Shown piece after piece: positions 26,394-35,982 of a stretch of 64,000 nucleotides of DNA. The DNA comes from Defluviitaleaceae bacterium (GTDB lineage Bacteria > Bacillota > Clostridia > Lachnospirales > WQUN01), in assembly GCA_009779755.1 (NCBI GenBank), contig WRDO01000009.1, positions 27,486 to 91,485 on the forward strand. The letters are read 5' to 3'. Made by a program: the position numbers and the translations under genes. Positions within the stretch are counted from its first letter, which is position 1. Every line of letters starts with the position of its first letter. Under the pieces are notes generated by a model, which searched no databases, was not told the origin of the DNA, and was given only the letters and a program-made list of their open reading frames with translations.

Positions 26394-28670
26394 TTATGCA
26401 TCCCAATCGATATACCCCATCACGCGTGCCAGGGCCACAACCATCGACACCGCCTCCATATGGCTGGCGGCGGCGTTGGGGCGCAGGGTCGCGTCGGGGA
26501 AACCGATGAAAATCCCGTGGTTGAGCGCGGTCTGGACGCCCAGTACAAAATGCGTGGCGATGTCGCGGTAGTCCGTAAAATACAAGGCGAGCGGGCGGTC
26601 CTGCGGCGGGAGGACGGGTACGCTTCGATTGATGGCTTTGGCGATCATGGTGATCATTTCCTGTCGGGTGATGGGTTCGTTCGGGCGAAACGTTTCCTCC
26701 CCGTCCAACAAACCCGCATACCGCGCGCGTGATACGGCGTCATACGCCCCGTGGCTTACGGGTATGTCGTTATAGAATTCGGGGATAAAACCGGACGACG
26801 GCAATTGCAACGCGAAGGAAAGCAATTGCACAAAAACCCCGCGCGTGAGGATGCTGCCGGGGTTAATCCTACCCCCCACAGGTTGCACCAATCCCTTATA
26901 CGCCGCGGTATTGGCGGGTACAAAACCCCAACCCGGAAACGGTACGTCGGTAACGACCGTGCCGTTGTTAACGATGCCGTGCACGCCCGTATAAATGGAG
27001 CGGATCACCACCCCATCGTCCCCGTAAGCCCGATGCGGTGCGAATTCCATACGTGACGGCGAAGGGTTAAACCAAAACGCGCCGTACCGCAGGATACCCG
27101 CAGGCGGCATGATCATCTGCACCCATTCGATCGGCCGCGTAAATTCCCGCACGGTGAAGAATACGTGCAGGTCGGAGCGGCGTATCAACTCAATCGTCAC
27201 ATCCACCAACGGCGCCAGTGCTTGGCCGCCGGGGAAGGTGTTTTGTATACGTTCGTTGAGCCGTGTATTTTGGCTCATGTCGGTTAAGGTTATCCGCACG
27301 TAGACTTGGTCGTATTCCAACCTTTGTTCGGCGATGGCGGCCTTCGCCCCGCGAAGGATATCCAGTAAAAACGTAGGGAAACGCAGGGAACCCAAACGCG
27401 TCTGCGCTTCGATGATCGCATGGGGATACCGCCACGCCAAAAATTCCAGCACATCCGCGCGCAGCCAAAAGGACGCCCTGCCGCCCTGTACCGCGGGGCG
27501 TATAATGCCCCAACCGTTGTCCAGCCCCAGCGCGTCCAACCGCAGGGGTGCCGCACCCCCCATAAAAATGACGGTGTCGTCCGAGGATGGCGGGTTAAGC
27601 AGGCTCATGTCCAAACCCGCCCCGGGTTGCGGGTCCTCGCGTGTGGGTATACGCGTATCGATGATTTCCAACAAAAAGTTGGGGCTTGCCCCCTGCCGCA
27701 TATCAAACGTTAGCGGCCATTCCCCGATGGGCAGCTGCCGCAGGAACCGCGTATGGATTTGGAAGCCGTCGTTCGCAAGCAACGTAAAATCGACGCCTTC
27801 GATCAAGCGGTAGTTGCCGTACATGACGGCACGCAGCGAATGCTCGTTGGCGTTGAGGTTCATTTGGATATCACGATGTTGTAAAAGATTTGCGGGGTTT
27901 AAGTCGAATACCGCCCGATACCGCCGCAGCGTCGCGCTGGGTTGGATCGGCGGCAGGGTAAAAAACGTGGGGGAAATACCGAGGGGTTGCCCGCCGCGCA
28001 GTACGTTACGCGCGGGAAGGGTATCCGGGAGCGTAAAAACCGTCGCGTTTTCGTTTGCCCACATCGGCGTACCCGAAATGGGCAGTACGACCAACGTATC
28101 ACCCATCCTGCGCGGCGTACCCGCCCGCAAGCCCGCGGGCAGACCGATTACGCGGAAGTCCTGTTCGAATATCTCCGGCAGGAATACGGCGGAACGGAGC
28201 GAAAAACGCACCTCACCCGCGGCGGGGACACCGACGAATAATTCATCCAACCCTTCCAATTCGACCACAAGTACACCGACGGAGAAGGTCAGCGTAAACG
28301 CACGTACCAAATCTTGGGTGGCGTCGCCGTTGTCATCGGCATCGACCGTACCCCGTACGGTTACCGTACCTTCGCTCCATACCGTCAATATATTGCCGAT
28401 AAGCTCCCTTTCATCGGCGGATACCGTGCTGCTGATTATTTCCCAAGTGATGTCGCCCGGTCCGGGGATGGCGTTGGCCGGATGGACCGTAACCAATCTC
28501 CCCAAGTCAAAGGGCACCTGCAACTGTCCCGCGGTGGTATCCAACGTAAGGTTTACGGCGGGTACGGGTACGGGCTCCTCGGCATCGCTGCCCCTCACCG
28601 TTACGGGAGCGAATAAAAGCGTAAAAATAAAAACGATAAAAACCAACGGGAAACCCTTTATATTTTTCAT
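26394..28670 (-). CDS. Secreted protein with C-terminal S-layer homology (SLH) domains
   Basis: About 758 residues. ATG 28670 has GGAGGG 7 nt upstream and opens a signal peptide (MKNIKGFPLVFIVFIFTLLF, cleavage near VRGSDA). The central region has beta-rich repeats of unknown type (LVTVHPANAIPGPGDITWE, TLTFSVGVLVVELEGLDEL). The last ~150 residues contain SLH repeats (AVSRARYAGLLDGEETFRPN, PITRQEMITMIAKAI, GVQTALNHGIFIGFPDATLR), which attach proteins to pyruvylated secondary wall polymers. It diverges from the Sel1/TPR gene. Confidence 0.82.
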   Translation of the reverse strand: MKNIKGFPLVFIVFIFTLLFAPVTVRGSDAEEPVPVPAVNLTLDTTAGQLQVPFDLGRLVTVHPANAIPGPGDITWEIISSTVSADERELIGNILTVWSEGTVTVRGTVDADDNGDATQDLVRAFTLTFSVGVLVVELEGLDELFVGVPAAGEVRFSLRSAVFLPEIFEQDFRVIGLPAGLRAGTPRRMGDTLVVLPISGTPMWANENATVFTLPDTLPARNVLRGGQPLGISPTFFTLPPIQPSATLRRYRAVFDLNPANLLQHRDIQMNLNANEHSLRAVMYGNYRLIEGVDFTLLANDGFQIHTRFLRQLPIGEWPLTFDMRQGASPNFLLEIIDTRIPTREDPQPGAGLDMSLLNPPSSDDTVIFMGGAAPLRLDALGLDNGWGIIRPAVQGGRASFWLRADVLEFLAWRYPHAIIEAQTRLGSLRFPTFLLDILRGAKAAIAEQRLEYDQVYVRITLTDMSQNTRLNERIQNTFPGGQALAPLVDVTIELIRRSDLHVFFTVREFTRPIEWVQMIMPPAGILRYGAFWFNPSPSRMEFAPHRAYGDDGVVIRSIYTGVHGIVNNGTVVTDVPFPGWGFVPANTAAYKGLVQPVGGRINPGSILTRGVFVQLLSFALQLPSSGFIPEFYNDIPVSHGAYDAVSRARYAGLLDGEETFRPNEPITRQEMITMIAKAINRSVPVLPPQDRPLALYFTDYRDIATHFVLGVQTALNHGIFIGFPDATLRPNAAASHMEAVSMVVALARVMGYIDWDA

Positions 28671-28692
28671 CGGCATTCCCTCCGTAAAAAGC

Positions 28693-28721
28693 ATTGTACT
28701 TTACAGCAATAGGATTTACAA
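28693..28721 (-). promoter_or_regulatory. Sigma-A promoter of the SLH gene
   Basis: Minus strand TTGTAA (28721-28716), 17-bp spacer, TACAAT (28698-28693), 23 bp from the start codon. Its -35 overlaps the -35 of the divergent promoter by five bases. Confidence 0.6.
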
Positions 28722-28742
28722 ATATATATCGGCATATATAAT
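28715..28742 (+). promoter_or_regulatory. Sigma-A promoter of the Sel1/TPR gene
   Basis: TTTACA (28715-28720), 16-bp spacer, TATAAT (28737-28742), 50 bp before ATG 28792. Its -35 shares bases 28716-28720 with the divergent promoter. Confidence 0.6.
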
Positions 28743-28791
28743 AGTGGGCAAGCATAACGGGGTGATTGGAAGCAAAGGGGGGTTGTACATA

Positions 28792-30183
28792 ATGACGCGG
28801 GACGCCGTAAACGAAAGGGAACTCCGAGCCGACGCCGAACAGGGCGACGCCTTAGCCATGCTCCAATGGGGCAATTATCTGATGTCGCAAAAGAAAACGG
28901 ACGAAGCGGTCACATGGTGGGAAAAAGCCGCCGAAGCGGGACGCGCGGGCGGTGCATATAATTTGGCGCGGTATTATTCCGGCTTGGACACGGGTAAAGG
29001 CGACGCGTTAAAGTTGCAAGAATGGTTGAACCGTTTGGCGTACGCCCACAACGATGGTTGGGGTATGATACAACTGGGAATTATCCTGTGCGGCGGCACC
29101 CACCAGATATGGAAGAAAACGATCCCGCACGACGCGTTTACCGTGCAACGCAACATAGAGGAAGGGCTCCGATTAATTACGCAGGGCGTCAAACGTGCGG
29201 AAGCCACGACGAAGGACCTCACCCTGTACGACTACGACGCGGCGGCGGAAGTGGTGCGCGCGTATTCAGGCCCGCTGGGCATCGAAGTATTAAAATTAGC
29301 CTTGGCATATAAAACGAAAGCCCGCGGGTTGATTCCCCCGGGCTATACCGCCATGTCCGACGCGGCGAGCAACGTTATTTCGCAATTACAGCGTGAAATC
29401 GCCCACCAACCCGCCACGGTCCTCCCCACGCGGGTTGAGGTTATCCCGCGTACGGCTTCGGGCGAACCCCCGCGCGCGCCTACGCGTGTCATGGCCGCGC
29501 CCATGCCCGCGCCGCGTGCGCGTACCGTCCCGCGCCACGTCCCGCCCCCCAACGATATCAAACGGCGTGACCCGCGCGCAGGCTTCGGCTTGGGGTTGCA
29601 AATAGTGCTTGCGATCGTTTTTATGATTGTGATGGGATGTATCCTGACCATGGGTTTTTTCGACTTCGAAAGAGAAACCTTCGAAGATGCCGTTAGGTTA
29701 CGCGTTACGCTGTACGGCATACTTGCGGTCGCGGCAATCGTCATCGGCGCGGTCAGCATCGCATACCGATGGGGTGCGCTGGGGTCGGGTAAGGGGATAT
29801 CCACGTTGGTGGCGTTGGGCGGCGTTTACGCGGCGACGGTCAACGTATTTGACGAATTGGTGGGCGAAGTGTTGAGCCGCGCGGTATGGGAGCTTGCTTT
29901 CAGCGCGGTGGGCGTCGCCGTAACCACGTCCGTAATCGCAGGCATCCTGATGTGGATCGTCACGAAAATTTACGATAACGCCATGATTACCCGTATGGGT
30001 AAGTTGACTTTATATGTACTGATGGCCGCGTTGTTCGGCGGTGGGATGCTGTATTTGTTGTGGCACGTCGTACCCGAGAGCATTTTCGCGGAAGTGTTGA
30101 TTTCCCCCTTCAGGTCCGCACCGTTTGTATGGCTTGCGTTGCTGCCCGGTACGTTGCTTATGCGCTGGGCGGAGGATGTGTAG
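28792..30183 (+). CDS. Sel1/TPR-repeat membrane protein, function unknown
   Basis: 463 residues from ATG 28792 (AAAGGGGGG 9 nt upstream; the open frame extends far upstream but only as the antisense of the SLH gene). The N-terminal ~150 residues contain Sel1/TPR-like repeats (AEQGDALAMLQWGNYLMSQ, AVTWWEKAAEAGRAGGAYNL). A Pro/Arg/Ala-rich linker follows (~residues 195-260: PRAPTRVMAAPMPAPRARTV). Five or six hydrophobic helices make up the C-terminal half (from GLGLQIVLAIVFMIVMGCIL). The repeats may be a cytoplasmic protein-protein interaction arm on a membrane anchor. Its end overlaps the end of rarA by 26 bp, tail to tail. No specific family recognised. Confidence 0.75.
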   Translation: MTRDAVNERELRADAEQGDALAMLQWGNYLMSQKKTDEAVTWWEKAAEAGRAGGAYNLARYYSGLDTGKGDALKLQEWLNRLAYAHNDGWGMIQLGIILCGGTHQIWKKTIPHDAFTVQRNIEEGLRLITQGVKRAEATTKDLTLYDYDAAAEVVRAYSGPLGIEVLKLALAYKTKARGLIPPGYTAMSDAASNVISQLQREIAHQPATVLPTRVEVIPRTASGEPPRAPTRVMAAPMPAPRARTVPRHVPPPNDIKRRDPRAGFGLGLQIVLAIVFMIVMGCILTMGFFDFERETFEDAVRLRVTLYGILAVAAIVIGAVSIAYRWGALGSGKGISTLVALGGVYAATVNVFDELVGEVLSRAVWELAFSAVGVAVTTSVIAGILMWIVTKIYDNAMITRMGKLTLYVLMAALFGGGMLYLLWHVVPESIFAEVLISPFRSAPFVWLALLPGTLLMRWAEDV

Positions 30184-31492
30184 GCCGTTCCCGCAGCGCG
30201 TTTAACGCTTCCTTAATCTTTTTTTCCACCCCGTTTTCGGAGGGCCGGTAATAAATCCGGTCCTTTACTTCGTCCGGAAGATATTGCTGGCGTACGTAGT
30301 GGCCGGGGTAATCGTGGGCGTATTTGTACCCTTCACCGTGGCCCAACGTATTGCCGAAACCCGGATCACGCAGATACGGCGGTAATGATTTGATCTGAAC
30401 GTTTTCCACATCCCGCATGGCCTCGACGATGGCGTTGTTGGTTGCGTTCGACTTTGGCGCGCAAGCGATGTAGATGACGGCTTGCGCCAAGGGGATGCGT
30501 CCTTCCGGCAGGCCGATAAATTCCACGGCTTGCGCCGCCGCCTGTGCTACAAGCAAGGCGTGCGGATCGGCGTTTCCCACATCCTCCGCGGCGCAGATCA
30601 CGATACGGCGGGCGATGAACCTCGGGTCCTCCCCCGCGTAGATCATCCGCGCCAAATAATATAACGCCGCGTCGGGGTCCGAACCGCGCATACTTTTTAT
30701 AAACGCGGAGATCGTGTCGTAATGGTTGTCTCCGTTTTTATCAAAAAAAAGCGTCCGCTTTTGTATACAGGCGGACGCCACTTCCAAATCGATGATGATA
30801 CGCCCGTCGGCTTGCGGTTCCGTGGTCAGCGCGGCGAGTTCGAGTGCGTTTAACGCGGCGCGGGCGTCCCCGTTGGCGCGGTCGGCGAGGAACACGAGCG
30901 CATCGTCCGTCGCCGTTATCCGAAGGTACCCCAAGCCCTTTTCACCGTCGGCGAGCGCACGCTTAAGTAATAGGGATATCTCTTCCCGACTCAACGGGAA
31001 CAGCTCAAAGATCATCGAACGTGAAACCAACGCTTTGTTTACTTCGAAGTAAGGGTTTTCCGTCGTGGCGCCGACCAATACCAACGTACCGTCCTCCACG
31101 AAGGGGAGCAACGCGTCCTGCTGCGCTTTGTTAAAGCGGTGGATTTCGTCGATGAACAGAATCGTGCGTTTCGCGTACAGCTCAAGCGCGGCCTTCGCGT
31201 CGGCGATGGCGCGCTGTATGTCCTTTATCCCCGCCGAGGTTGCGTTGATTTGCGTAAATACGCTTTGCGTGGCGTTGGCGATAATCCGCGCGAGCGTCGT
31301 CTTTGCCGTACCGGGCGGGCCGTACAGGACAAGGCTCGCCAAGCGGTCGGCCTTGATCGCGCGGTACAGGAGCGTGTTCGTACCGATGATATGTTTTTGC
31401 CCCACCCATCCGTCCAAATCGGTCGGGCGCATACGCGCGGCGAGCGGGGCTGTCTTTTTAAACGTTTCGCGGTTGGCTTCGAATACATCCAT
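30158..31492 (-). CDS. rarA: Replication-associated recombination protein RarA (MgsA)
   Basis: 444 residues of the AAA+ clamp-loader-like RarA/WRNIP1 family. Walker A is GPPGTAKTTLARII, Walker B is ILFIDEIHRFNKAQQDALL, sensor 1 is GATTENPYFEVNKALVSRS, and the C-terminal tetramerisation region has SLPPYLRDPGFGNTLGHGEGYKYAHDYPGHYV. It acts at stalled replication forks. Only 3 bp separate it from the foldase gene upstream, suggesting joint transcription. Full length. Confidence 0.95.
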   Translation of the reverse strand: MDVFEANRETFKKTAPLAARMRPTDLDGWVGQKHIIGTNTLLYRAIKADRLASLVLYGPPGTAKTTLARIIANATQSVFTQINATSAGIKDIQRAIADAKAALELYAKRTILFIDEIHRFNKAQQDALLPFVEDGTLVLVGATTENPYFEVNKALVSRSMIFELFPLSREEISLLLKRALADGEKGLGYLRITATDDALVFLADRANGDARAALNALELAALTTEPQADGRIIIDLEVASACIQKRTLFFDKNGDNHYDTISAFIKSMRGSDPDAALYYLARMIYAGEDPRFIARRIVICAAEDVGNADPHALLVAQAAAQAVEFIGLPEGRIPLAQAVIYIACAPKSNATNNAIVEAMRDVENVQIKSLPPYLRDPGFGNTLGHGEGYKYAHDYPGHYVRQQYLPDEVKDRIYYRPSENGVEKKIKEALNALRERPTHPPPSA

Positions 31493-31495
31493 GCA

Positions 31496-32491
31496 CTAGA
31501 TATCGTCCAGCGCGGCCAGGAATTCGATATCCGCTTCATCCACCATGACGGTAAGCCCCGTGAAGATGGCCTCCAGCATCCTGTCTTCCTCCGTACGCGG
31601 TTGGCGTTGGTGCAGGCGGTACCAATCCTCGGCGTTCGGCTCGGTGCGCTTGATGATATGGATGCCGAAATCCGTCCGTACCAAGCCGCTGATCTCACCT
31701 ATGGCTAAGGAAAGCGTCCCATCTTCGAATTCGGGCATCATGTCACCCAAGGTAAAGGAATATCCTTCGGGGAAGCTCATGATACCGGGGTCTTGCGTGT
31801 AGGTGTACATCAATTCATCGAAATCTTCGCCCGCCAATGCGCGTACCAGGATTTCGGACGCAAATACCTCAGCCTCGGCTTCGCTGTCGAATTGGTCGAA
31901 CGCCGCCAAAATATGTTTCGCGCCCAGCAACGTCGGTACGCGTTCTTCTTCCGGCATAAACGATGCGAAACGCGTAAATTCCGCCGGGGTCGTTATGATC
32001 AACGTGATAAGGTTGTCCAACAGGATTTGCGCTTCGAAGAAGTCCTTCATATGGTTTTCATCCCGAAAGCCGCTCTCCTGCATCAGTCTGTTAAATTCAT
32101 CCCGTCCGAAATGTTCAATCAGGCGTTCGATTTCGCCGTCGATCATGGCGTAGTCGAAATCCGTAAGCGCGATACCCAACGACCTGGCAAAATCGGAAGT
32201 CACCGTTTGGAAGGCTACCTCACGTACCGCCCTTTCGCGTATGGCGCGCCCGAAAGTGACGCCGGGCTGGTATTCGCGGCTTTCATCGATCACCCAATCG
32301 TTGTACATGAAGAAGTATTCCCATTCCATCATTTCTTCCGCATAAGGCAGGTGGATACGCACCTCGCTTGCCATCACGTTTGTACCGTTGACCCGCGCCA
32401 CGACGAAATCGTCGCCGTCCTTGCGGCCGCATCCCGCCAACGCAAGCAAAAATAAGATAACCATACATCCGTTTATCAATAACCGTTTCAT
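31496..32491 (-). CDS. PrsA/SurA-like lipoprotein with parvulin domain
   Basis: 331 residues. The signal peptide MKRLLINGCMVILFLLALAG ends in a lipobox (LALAGC), so a lipid anchor outside the membrane is expected. A SurA-N-like helical part follows. The peptidyl-prolyl isomerase (parvulin) domain spans about residues 190-290 with GAKHILAAFD, FDELMYTYTQDPGIMSFPEG, LGDMMPEFEDGTLSLAIGEI and VRTDFGIHIIKR. The usual histidines of the active site are in GAKHI and FGIHI. The protein probably helps fold exported proteins, which fits the many large secreted proteins nearby. Confidence 0.88.
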   Translation of the reverse strand: MKRLLINGCMVILFLLALAGCGRKDGDDFVVARVNGTNVMASEVRIHLPYAEEMMEWEYFFMYNDWVIDESREYQPGVTFGRAIRERAVREVAFQTVTSDFARSLGIALTDFDYAMIDGEIERLIEHFGRDEFNRLMQESGFRDENHMKDFFEAQILLDNLITLIITTPAEFTRFASFMPEEERVPTLLGAKHILAAFDQFDSEAEAEVFASEILVRALAGEDFDELMYTYTQDPGIMSFPEGYSFTLGDMMPEFEDGTLSLAIGEISGLVRTDFGIHIIKRTEPNAEDWYRLHQRQPRTEEDRMLEAIFTGLTVMVDEADIEFLAALDDI

Positions 32492-32568
32492 TCCGAATCC
32501 CTTTCCGTGTTCATTATTTTATATGGGTACATAAGCATTCTACATGAAATAACGCAATAAGTCCCGAA

Positions 32569-34317
32569 TCAATTGCGGCAAATTTGCGGCACAATCGGAT
32601 GGACGACAAAATCCTTGATCCCCACCTGCACCGAAACGATACCGTTGTATACGTTTGTCTCGATGCGGTAAGCGGCGTCCATTAAAAATCCCCCCGACGC
32701 GGAAACGCCCGCTTGTTCGACGGCTTGCGTATATACGCGGTTAAGCCCGAAGGAAATCCCTTTGATCCGAACGTCGCCGTTATTTTTATCGCGGAACGTA
32801 AAAATTAACGTGTTTTTTTCATCGATCACGCGGACGCGCTCCGTATATAAGCCGTACGTGACAAAAAGCGGCGCGGCGTTCCCCTTACCGAAAGGGGCAA
32901 GGGCCTCCAACTCGCGGGAAAGCTCCAGCGTTATCTCAACCGCTTCCAATACGCGGTCGATCTCATGTACAGGCAGGAAGTCTGCTTCGGTTAATATACA
33001 GCCGGCGTTCAGGGCTTCGCGCAGGAGGGGGATATTTTTTTCAGGCAGCGTAAGGCCCGCAGCCGCGGCATGCCCGCCGAAACGTATAAACAGGTCGCGA
33101 TGCGTATGTAAAGCCTCAAATAAATTGTACGCGGGTATGCTCCGCCCCGAACCCTTCATGTTTTGCTCGCTCCGCGTCAGCATAATCGTGGGGCGTCCGG
33201 TAGTGTCGCGTATACGCCCCGCCACGATACCGGCGACGCTTTCATGGGCGTCGTCGTCAACCAGTATCAATACCCGTGGAAGCGGGTCGATTTGAGCCAA
33301 ACGATCCAACGCACGGTCCACGCATTCCTTGGTCAAATCCTTACGTTCGTCGTTGAGCGTAACCAACTCCCGCGCGAGGGAAATTTTGTTATCGATATCG
33401 TCCGCCAACAAAAGCTCCACCGAAAGCTCCGCACTGTCCAACCGCCCGGTCGCGTTAAGGCACGGTCCCAAAATAAAACCTATACAAAACGCGTCGATGG
33501 TTTTATCCGAATAACCCCGCTGCGTAATGAGCGTACCCAAACCGGGGTTGATTGATTTATTCGTGTTAAGCACCGCCAACCCGCGGTATACGAGGGTGCG
33601 GTTTTCGTCCTTAAGGGAAACGATATCGCAAATACAAGCCATCGCGGCCAGCACGCACATTTCATTTTCCTCTGTGTAAGCCGTTCCGACCTTTTTGCAC
33701 AACGCACCCGCCAGCTTATATACCAAACCCGCCGCGCATAATTCCTTAAAGGGATACCCGCAATCGGGTTGCTTGGGGTCCACCACAGCGGTGGCGGCGG
33801 GGATCGTTTCGCCCGGTTCGTGGTGGTCAATGATGATCGTTTCCATCCCGAGGGCGTTTGCGTGTCCGATTTCATCCACGGCGGAAATCCCGTTGTCCAC
33901 GCAAATCAACAATTGCGTCCCGATTTCGGCCAAGTGGTTGACGGCGGACAGATTTAATCCGTAACCTTCCTCCACGCGGTGGGGCATGTAATAGGAAACG
34001 TCGCCCCCCAAACGGTGCAGTACGCGGTACAGGATAACCGTGCTCGTTACGCCGTCCACGTCGTAATCGCCGTAGATGACGATCTTTTCGTCCTCCGCGA
34101 CGGCTTTGGCGATACGTGCGATGGCGGCTTCCGCATCCTTTAAAAGTAATGTATCGTGTAATGACGCGGCTTGCGGATATAAAAAAGCCTGCGCCGTTTT
34201 TTTTGTGCGCAAGCCCCGATTGGCCAATACATGGGCGGTTATTTCGGAAACGCCCAAGACCTGCGACATCAGCCGCAAATCCGCGTCCGTTTCCCGTAAG
34301 ACCCAATTCTTATTCAT
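32569..34317 (-). CDS. recJ: Single-stranded-DNA exonuclease RecJ
   Basis: About 582 residues. DHH phosphoesterase motifs are in order: IVIYGDYDVDGVTST, LLICVDNGIS, IIIDHHEPGE, then the DHHA1 motif FIRFGGHAAAAGLTL and a C-terminal OB-like domain. RecJ degrades single-stranded DNA 5' to 3' in recombination and repair. I prefer ATG 34317 (MNKNWVLRETD, where family homology starts) over ATG 34359; it overlaps the phosphoesterase stop by 8 nt. Some Firmicutes carry a longer RecJ; this is the short standard form. Confidence 0.92.
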   Translation of the reverse strand: MNKNWVLRETDADLRLMSQVLGVSEITAHVLANRGLRTKKTAQAFLYPQAASLHDTLLLKDAEAAIARIAKAVAEDEKIVIYGDYDVDGVTSTVILYRVLHRLGGDVSYYMPHRVEEGYGLNLSAVNHLAEIGTQLLICVDNGISAVDEIGHANALGMETIIIDHHEPGETIPAATAVVDPKQPDCGYPFKELCAAGLVYKLAGALCKKVGTAYTEENEMCVLAAMACICDIVSLKDENRTLVYRGLAVLNTNKSINPGLGTLITQRGYSDKTIDAFCIGFILGPCLNATGRLDSAELSVELLLADDIDNKISLARELVTLNDERKDLTKECVDRALDRLAQIDPLPRVLILVDDDAHESVAGIVAGRIRDTTGRPTIMLTRSEQNMKGSGRSIPAYNLFEALHTHRDLFIRFGGHAAAAGLTLPEKNIPLLREALNAGCILTEADFLPVHEIDRVLEAVEITLELSRELEALAPFGKGNAAPLFVTYGLYTERVRVIDEKNTLIFTFRDKNNGDVRIKGISFGLNRVYTQAVEQAGVSASGGFLMDAAYRIETNVYNGIVSVQVGIKDFVVHPIVPQICRN

Positions 34318-34795
34318 CAAAAATGATTTCCCCGGATACGCCGCCCGTTTCTTCGTCAATCGTCAGCAACCCGTAGCTTGGGTTTTTGTCGTCGCGGGGG
34401 TTGGTTATGCTGCCGGGATTCATATAGAAAACGTTGCCGTCGGTAAACGTCTCCGCGATATGCGTATGGCCGAACAGGCAAATATCCGCTTCTTGTTCAA
34501 GGGCACGGCACGCCAAACGGTCGGTATTTTGATTTACGATATATTGGTTACCGTGTACCATAAGGATTTTACGCCTGCCCAAGGTCAGCAACCGTTCGTG
34601 CGGGGAAGACAGGGTATTATCGCAATTACCCGCCACAGCCAACAAGCGTAATTCCGTGCTGCCTTCGTGTTTTAACAAATCCCTGTCCAAGTCACCCAAG
34701 TGCAAAACGGCGTGTACCTCATCGGCGTATTTCACGAGCAAAGACTTAACACGTTCGCTTTGGCCATGCGAATCGCTGATTACTAAAATCCTCAT
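34310..34795 (-). CDS. YfcE/MJ0936-type metallophosphoesterase
   Basis: 161 residues with the complete calcineurin-like metal-binding set: DSHG, GDLDRD, GNCD, HGNQY and GHTH, followed by NPGSITNPR. YfcE-type phosphodiesterases hydrolyse cyclic or simple phosphodiesters in vitro; the true substrate is unknown. It overlaps the ITPase gene by 4 nt and recJ by about 8 nt, forming a tight rdgB-yfcE-recJ operon. Confidence 0.92.
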   Translation of the reverse strand: MRILVISDSHGQSERVKSLLVKYADEVHAVLHLGDLDRDLLKHEGSTELRLLAVAGNCDNTLSSPHERLLTLGRRKILMVHGNQYIVNQNTDRLACRALEQEADICLFGHTHIAETFTDGNVFYMNPGSITNPRDDKNPSYGLLTIDEETGGVSGEIIFDE

Positions 34796-35409
34796 GCGTA
34801 TCCTTCCAACTTTCGCGCCATTTCCCGCATGGCTTTGCCGCGATGGCTTATTTCGTTCTTTTCCCCTTCGGAAAGCTGTGCCAGCGTCAACCCGCGTTCG
34901 GGTAAAAAAAAGAGGGGGTCATACCCGAAACCGTTTACCCCCGCGCATTCCCGCGCAACCGTTCCTTCCAGCGTCCCCGTCGCCGTAAGCACTTCACCGT
35001 CTGGCAACACGCAAGCCGCCACGCACACAAACCGCGCCGCACGCCCCTCATCCGGCACATTCTGCATTTGCTTAAGGATAAACGCGTTCCGCACTTCGTA
35101 CGGCGTATCCGCGCCCATATACAACGCGGAATCCACACCGGGCAAACCACCCAGCGCATCGATGATCAACCCCGAATCATCGGCGAGCACGGCGTAGGCC
35201 TTATCGGCGGAATCGGCCCGCCCGCGTAAAAACGCTGCGGTTTCCGTCGCCTTCTGCACCGCGTTGTCCACAAACGTATTACCGTCCTCCCCGGGCGTAA
35301 ATGTCAACCCAAGGTCGGCTAAGGAAAGCACGTCTATCCCCGTACACGAAAATAAAGCCCCTATTTCGCGGGCTTTATTTGGGTTATTGGTTGCGAGTAC
35401 GAATACCAC
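34792..35409 (-). CDS. rdgB: XTP/dITP diphosphatase (RdgB/Ham1)
   Basis: 205 residues with the family signatures ATNNPNKAREIGALF, LADDSGLIIDALGGLPGVDS, GRAARFVCVAACV, GFGYDPLFFLPE and EKNEISHRGKAM. It removes non-canonical purine nucleoside triphosphates (ITP, XTP, dITP) before they enter nucleic acids. It starts six bases after the hpf stop codon and overlaps the phosphoesterase gene by 4 nt. Confidence 0.95.
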   Translation of the reverse strand: MVFVLATNNPNKAREIGALFSCTGIDVLSLADLGLTFTPGEDGNTFVDNAVQKATETAAFLRGRADSADKAYAVLADDSGLIIDALGGLPGVDSALYMGADTPYEVRNAFILKQMQNVPDEGRAARFVCVAACVLPDGEVLTATGTLEGTVARECAGVNGFGYDPLFFLPERGLTLAQLSEGEKNEISHRGKAMREMARKLEGYA

Positions 35410-35415
35410 GGGGGG

Positions 35416-35958
35416 TTATTGCGGCTCGATTATGCCGTATTCCCCATCCCTGCGTTTATATACCACATTCACTTCGTCCGTTTGGCTGTTGCGGAACACG
35501 TAGAAGTTATGGTTAAGGAGTTCCATTTCCATCACGGCTTCCTGCGCGTCCATCGGCTTAAATGCGAAACGCTTCGAGCGGCTGATTTTGATTTCCTGCG
35601 GCGCGGTTTCCGCTTCGGGTTCGTAGTTGTCGATGAACGACACCTCTTCCTTGGTGGCTACATTACGGTTGCGGCGGTCGCGCAATCGGGTCTTATACTT
35701 CACCACTTGCCGCTCCAGGATATCCACGGCGGCATCCAAACAGTTGGTTACATCGGGGTCCGTCACTTCCGCGCGTAATACGCGCTTATGCATCGGTACG
35801 GAAACCTCCATCGTGGTGAGGTGCTTGTTTACGCTGAAGATGATGTGAGCCTCCGCGTTGGGGGGGAGCAGCTTTTCCAAACGGCTCAGCTTTTTGATCG
35901 TCCGTTCCTTTACGCCTTCGTTGACGTTCATGTTCCTTCCCGTAAAGACAAAACGCAT
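35416..35958 (-). CDS. hpf: Ribosome hibernation-promoting factor, long form
   Basis: 180 residues. The N-terminal ribosome-binding domain (FTGRNMNVNEGVKERTIKKL, TCLDAAVDILERQVVKYK type) is joined by a linker to the C-terminal dimerisation domain (RFAFKPMDAQEAVMEMELLN, HNFYVFRNSQTDEVNVVYKR). Long HPF converts 70S ribosomes to inactive 100S dimers in stationary phase and in spore formers helps ribosome preservation. The start ATG 35958 has AAGGAGAA a few bases upstream on the minus strand. Co-directional with the giant genes upstream. Confidence 0.95.
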   Translation of the reverse strand: MRFVFTGRNMNVNEGVKERTIKKLSRLEKLLPPNAEAHIIFSVNKHLTTMEVSVPMHKRVLRAEVTDPDVTNCLDAAVDILERQVVKYKTRLRDRRNRNVATKEEVSFIDNYEPEAETAPQEIKISRSKRFAFKPMDAQEAVMEMELLNHNFYVFRNSQTDEVNVVYKRRDGEYGIIEPQ

Positions 35959-35982
35959 AAAAATTCTCCTTTGGTTTTTATC

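Noticed and set aside
27814..28791. Upstream extension of the Sel1/TPR frame (789 residues in total)
   Set aside because: It is antisense to the SLH gene, has no domain, and the repeat homology, ribosome binding site and promoter all place the start at 28792.
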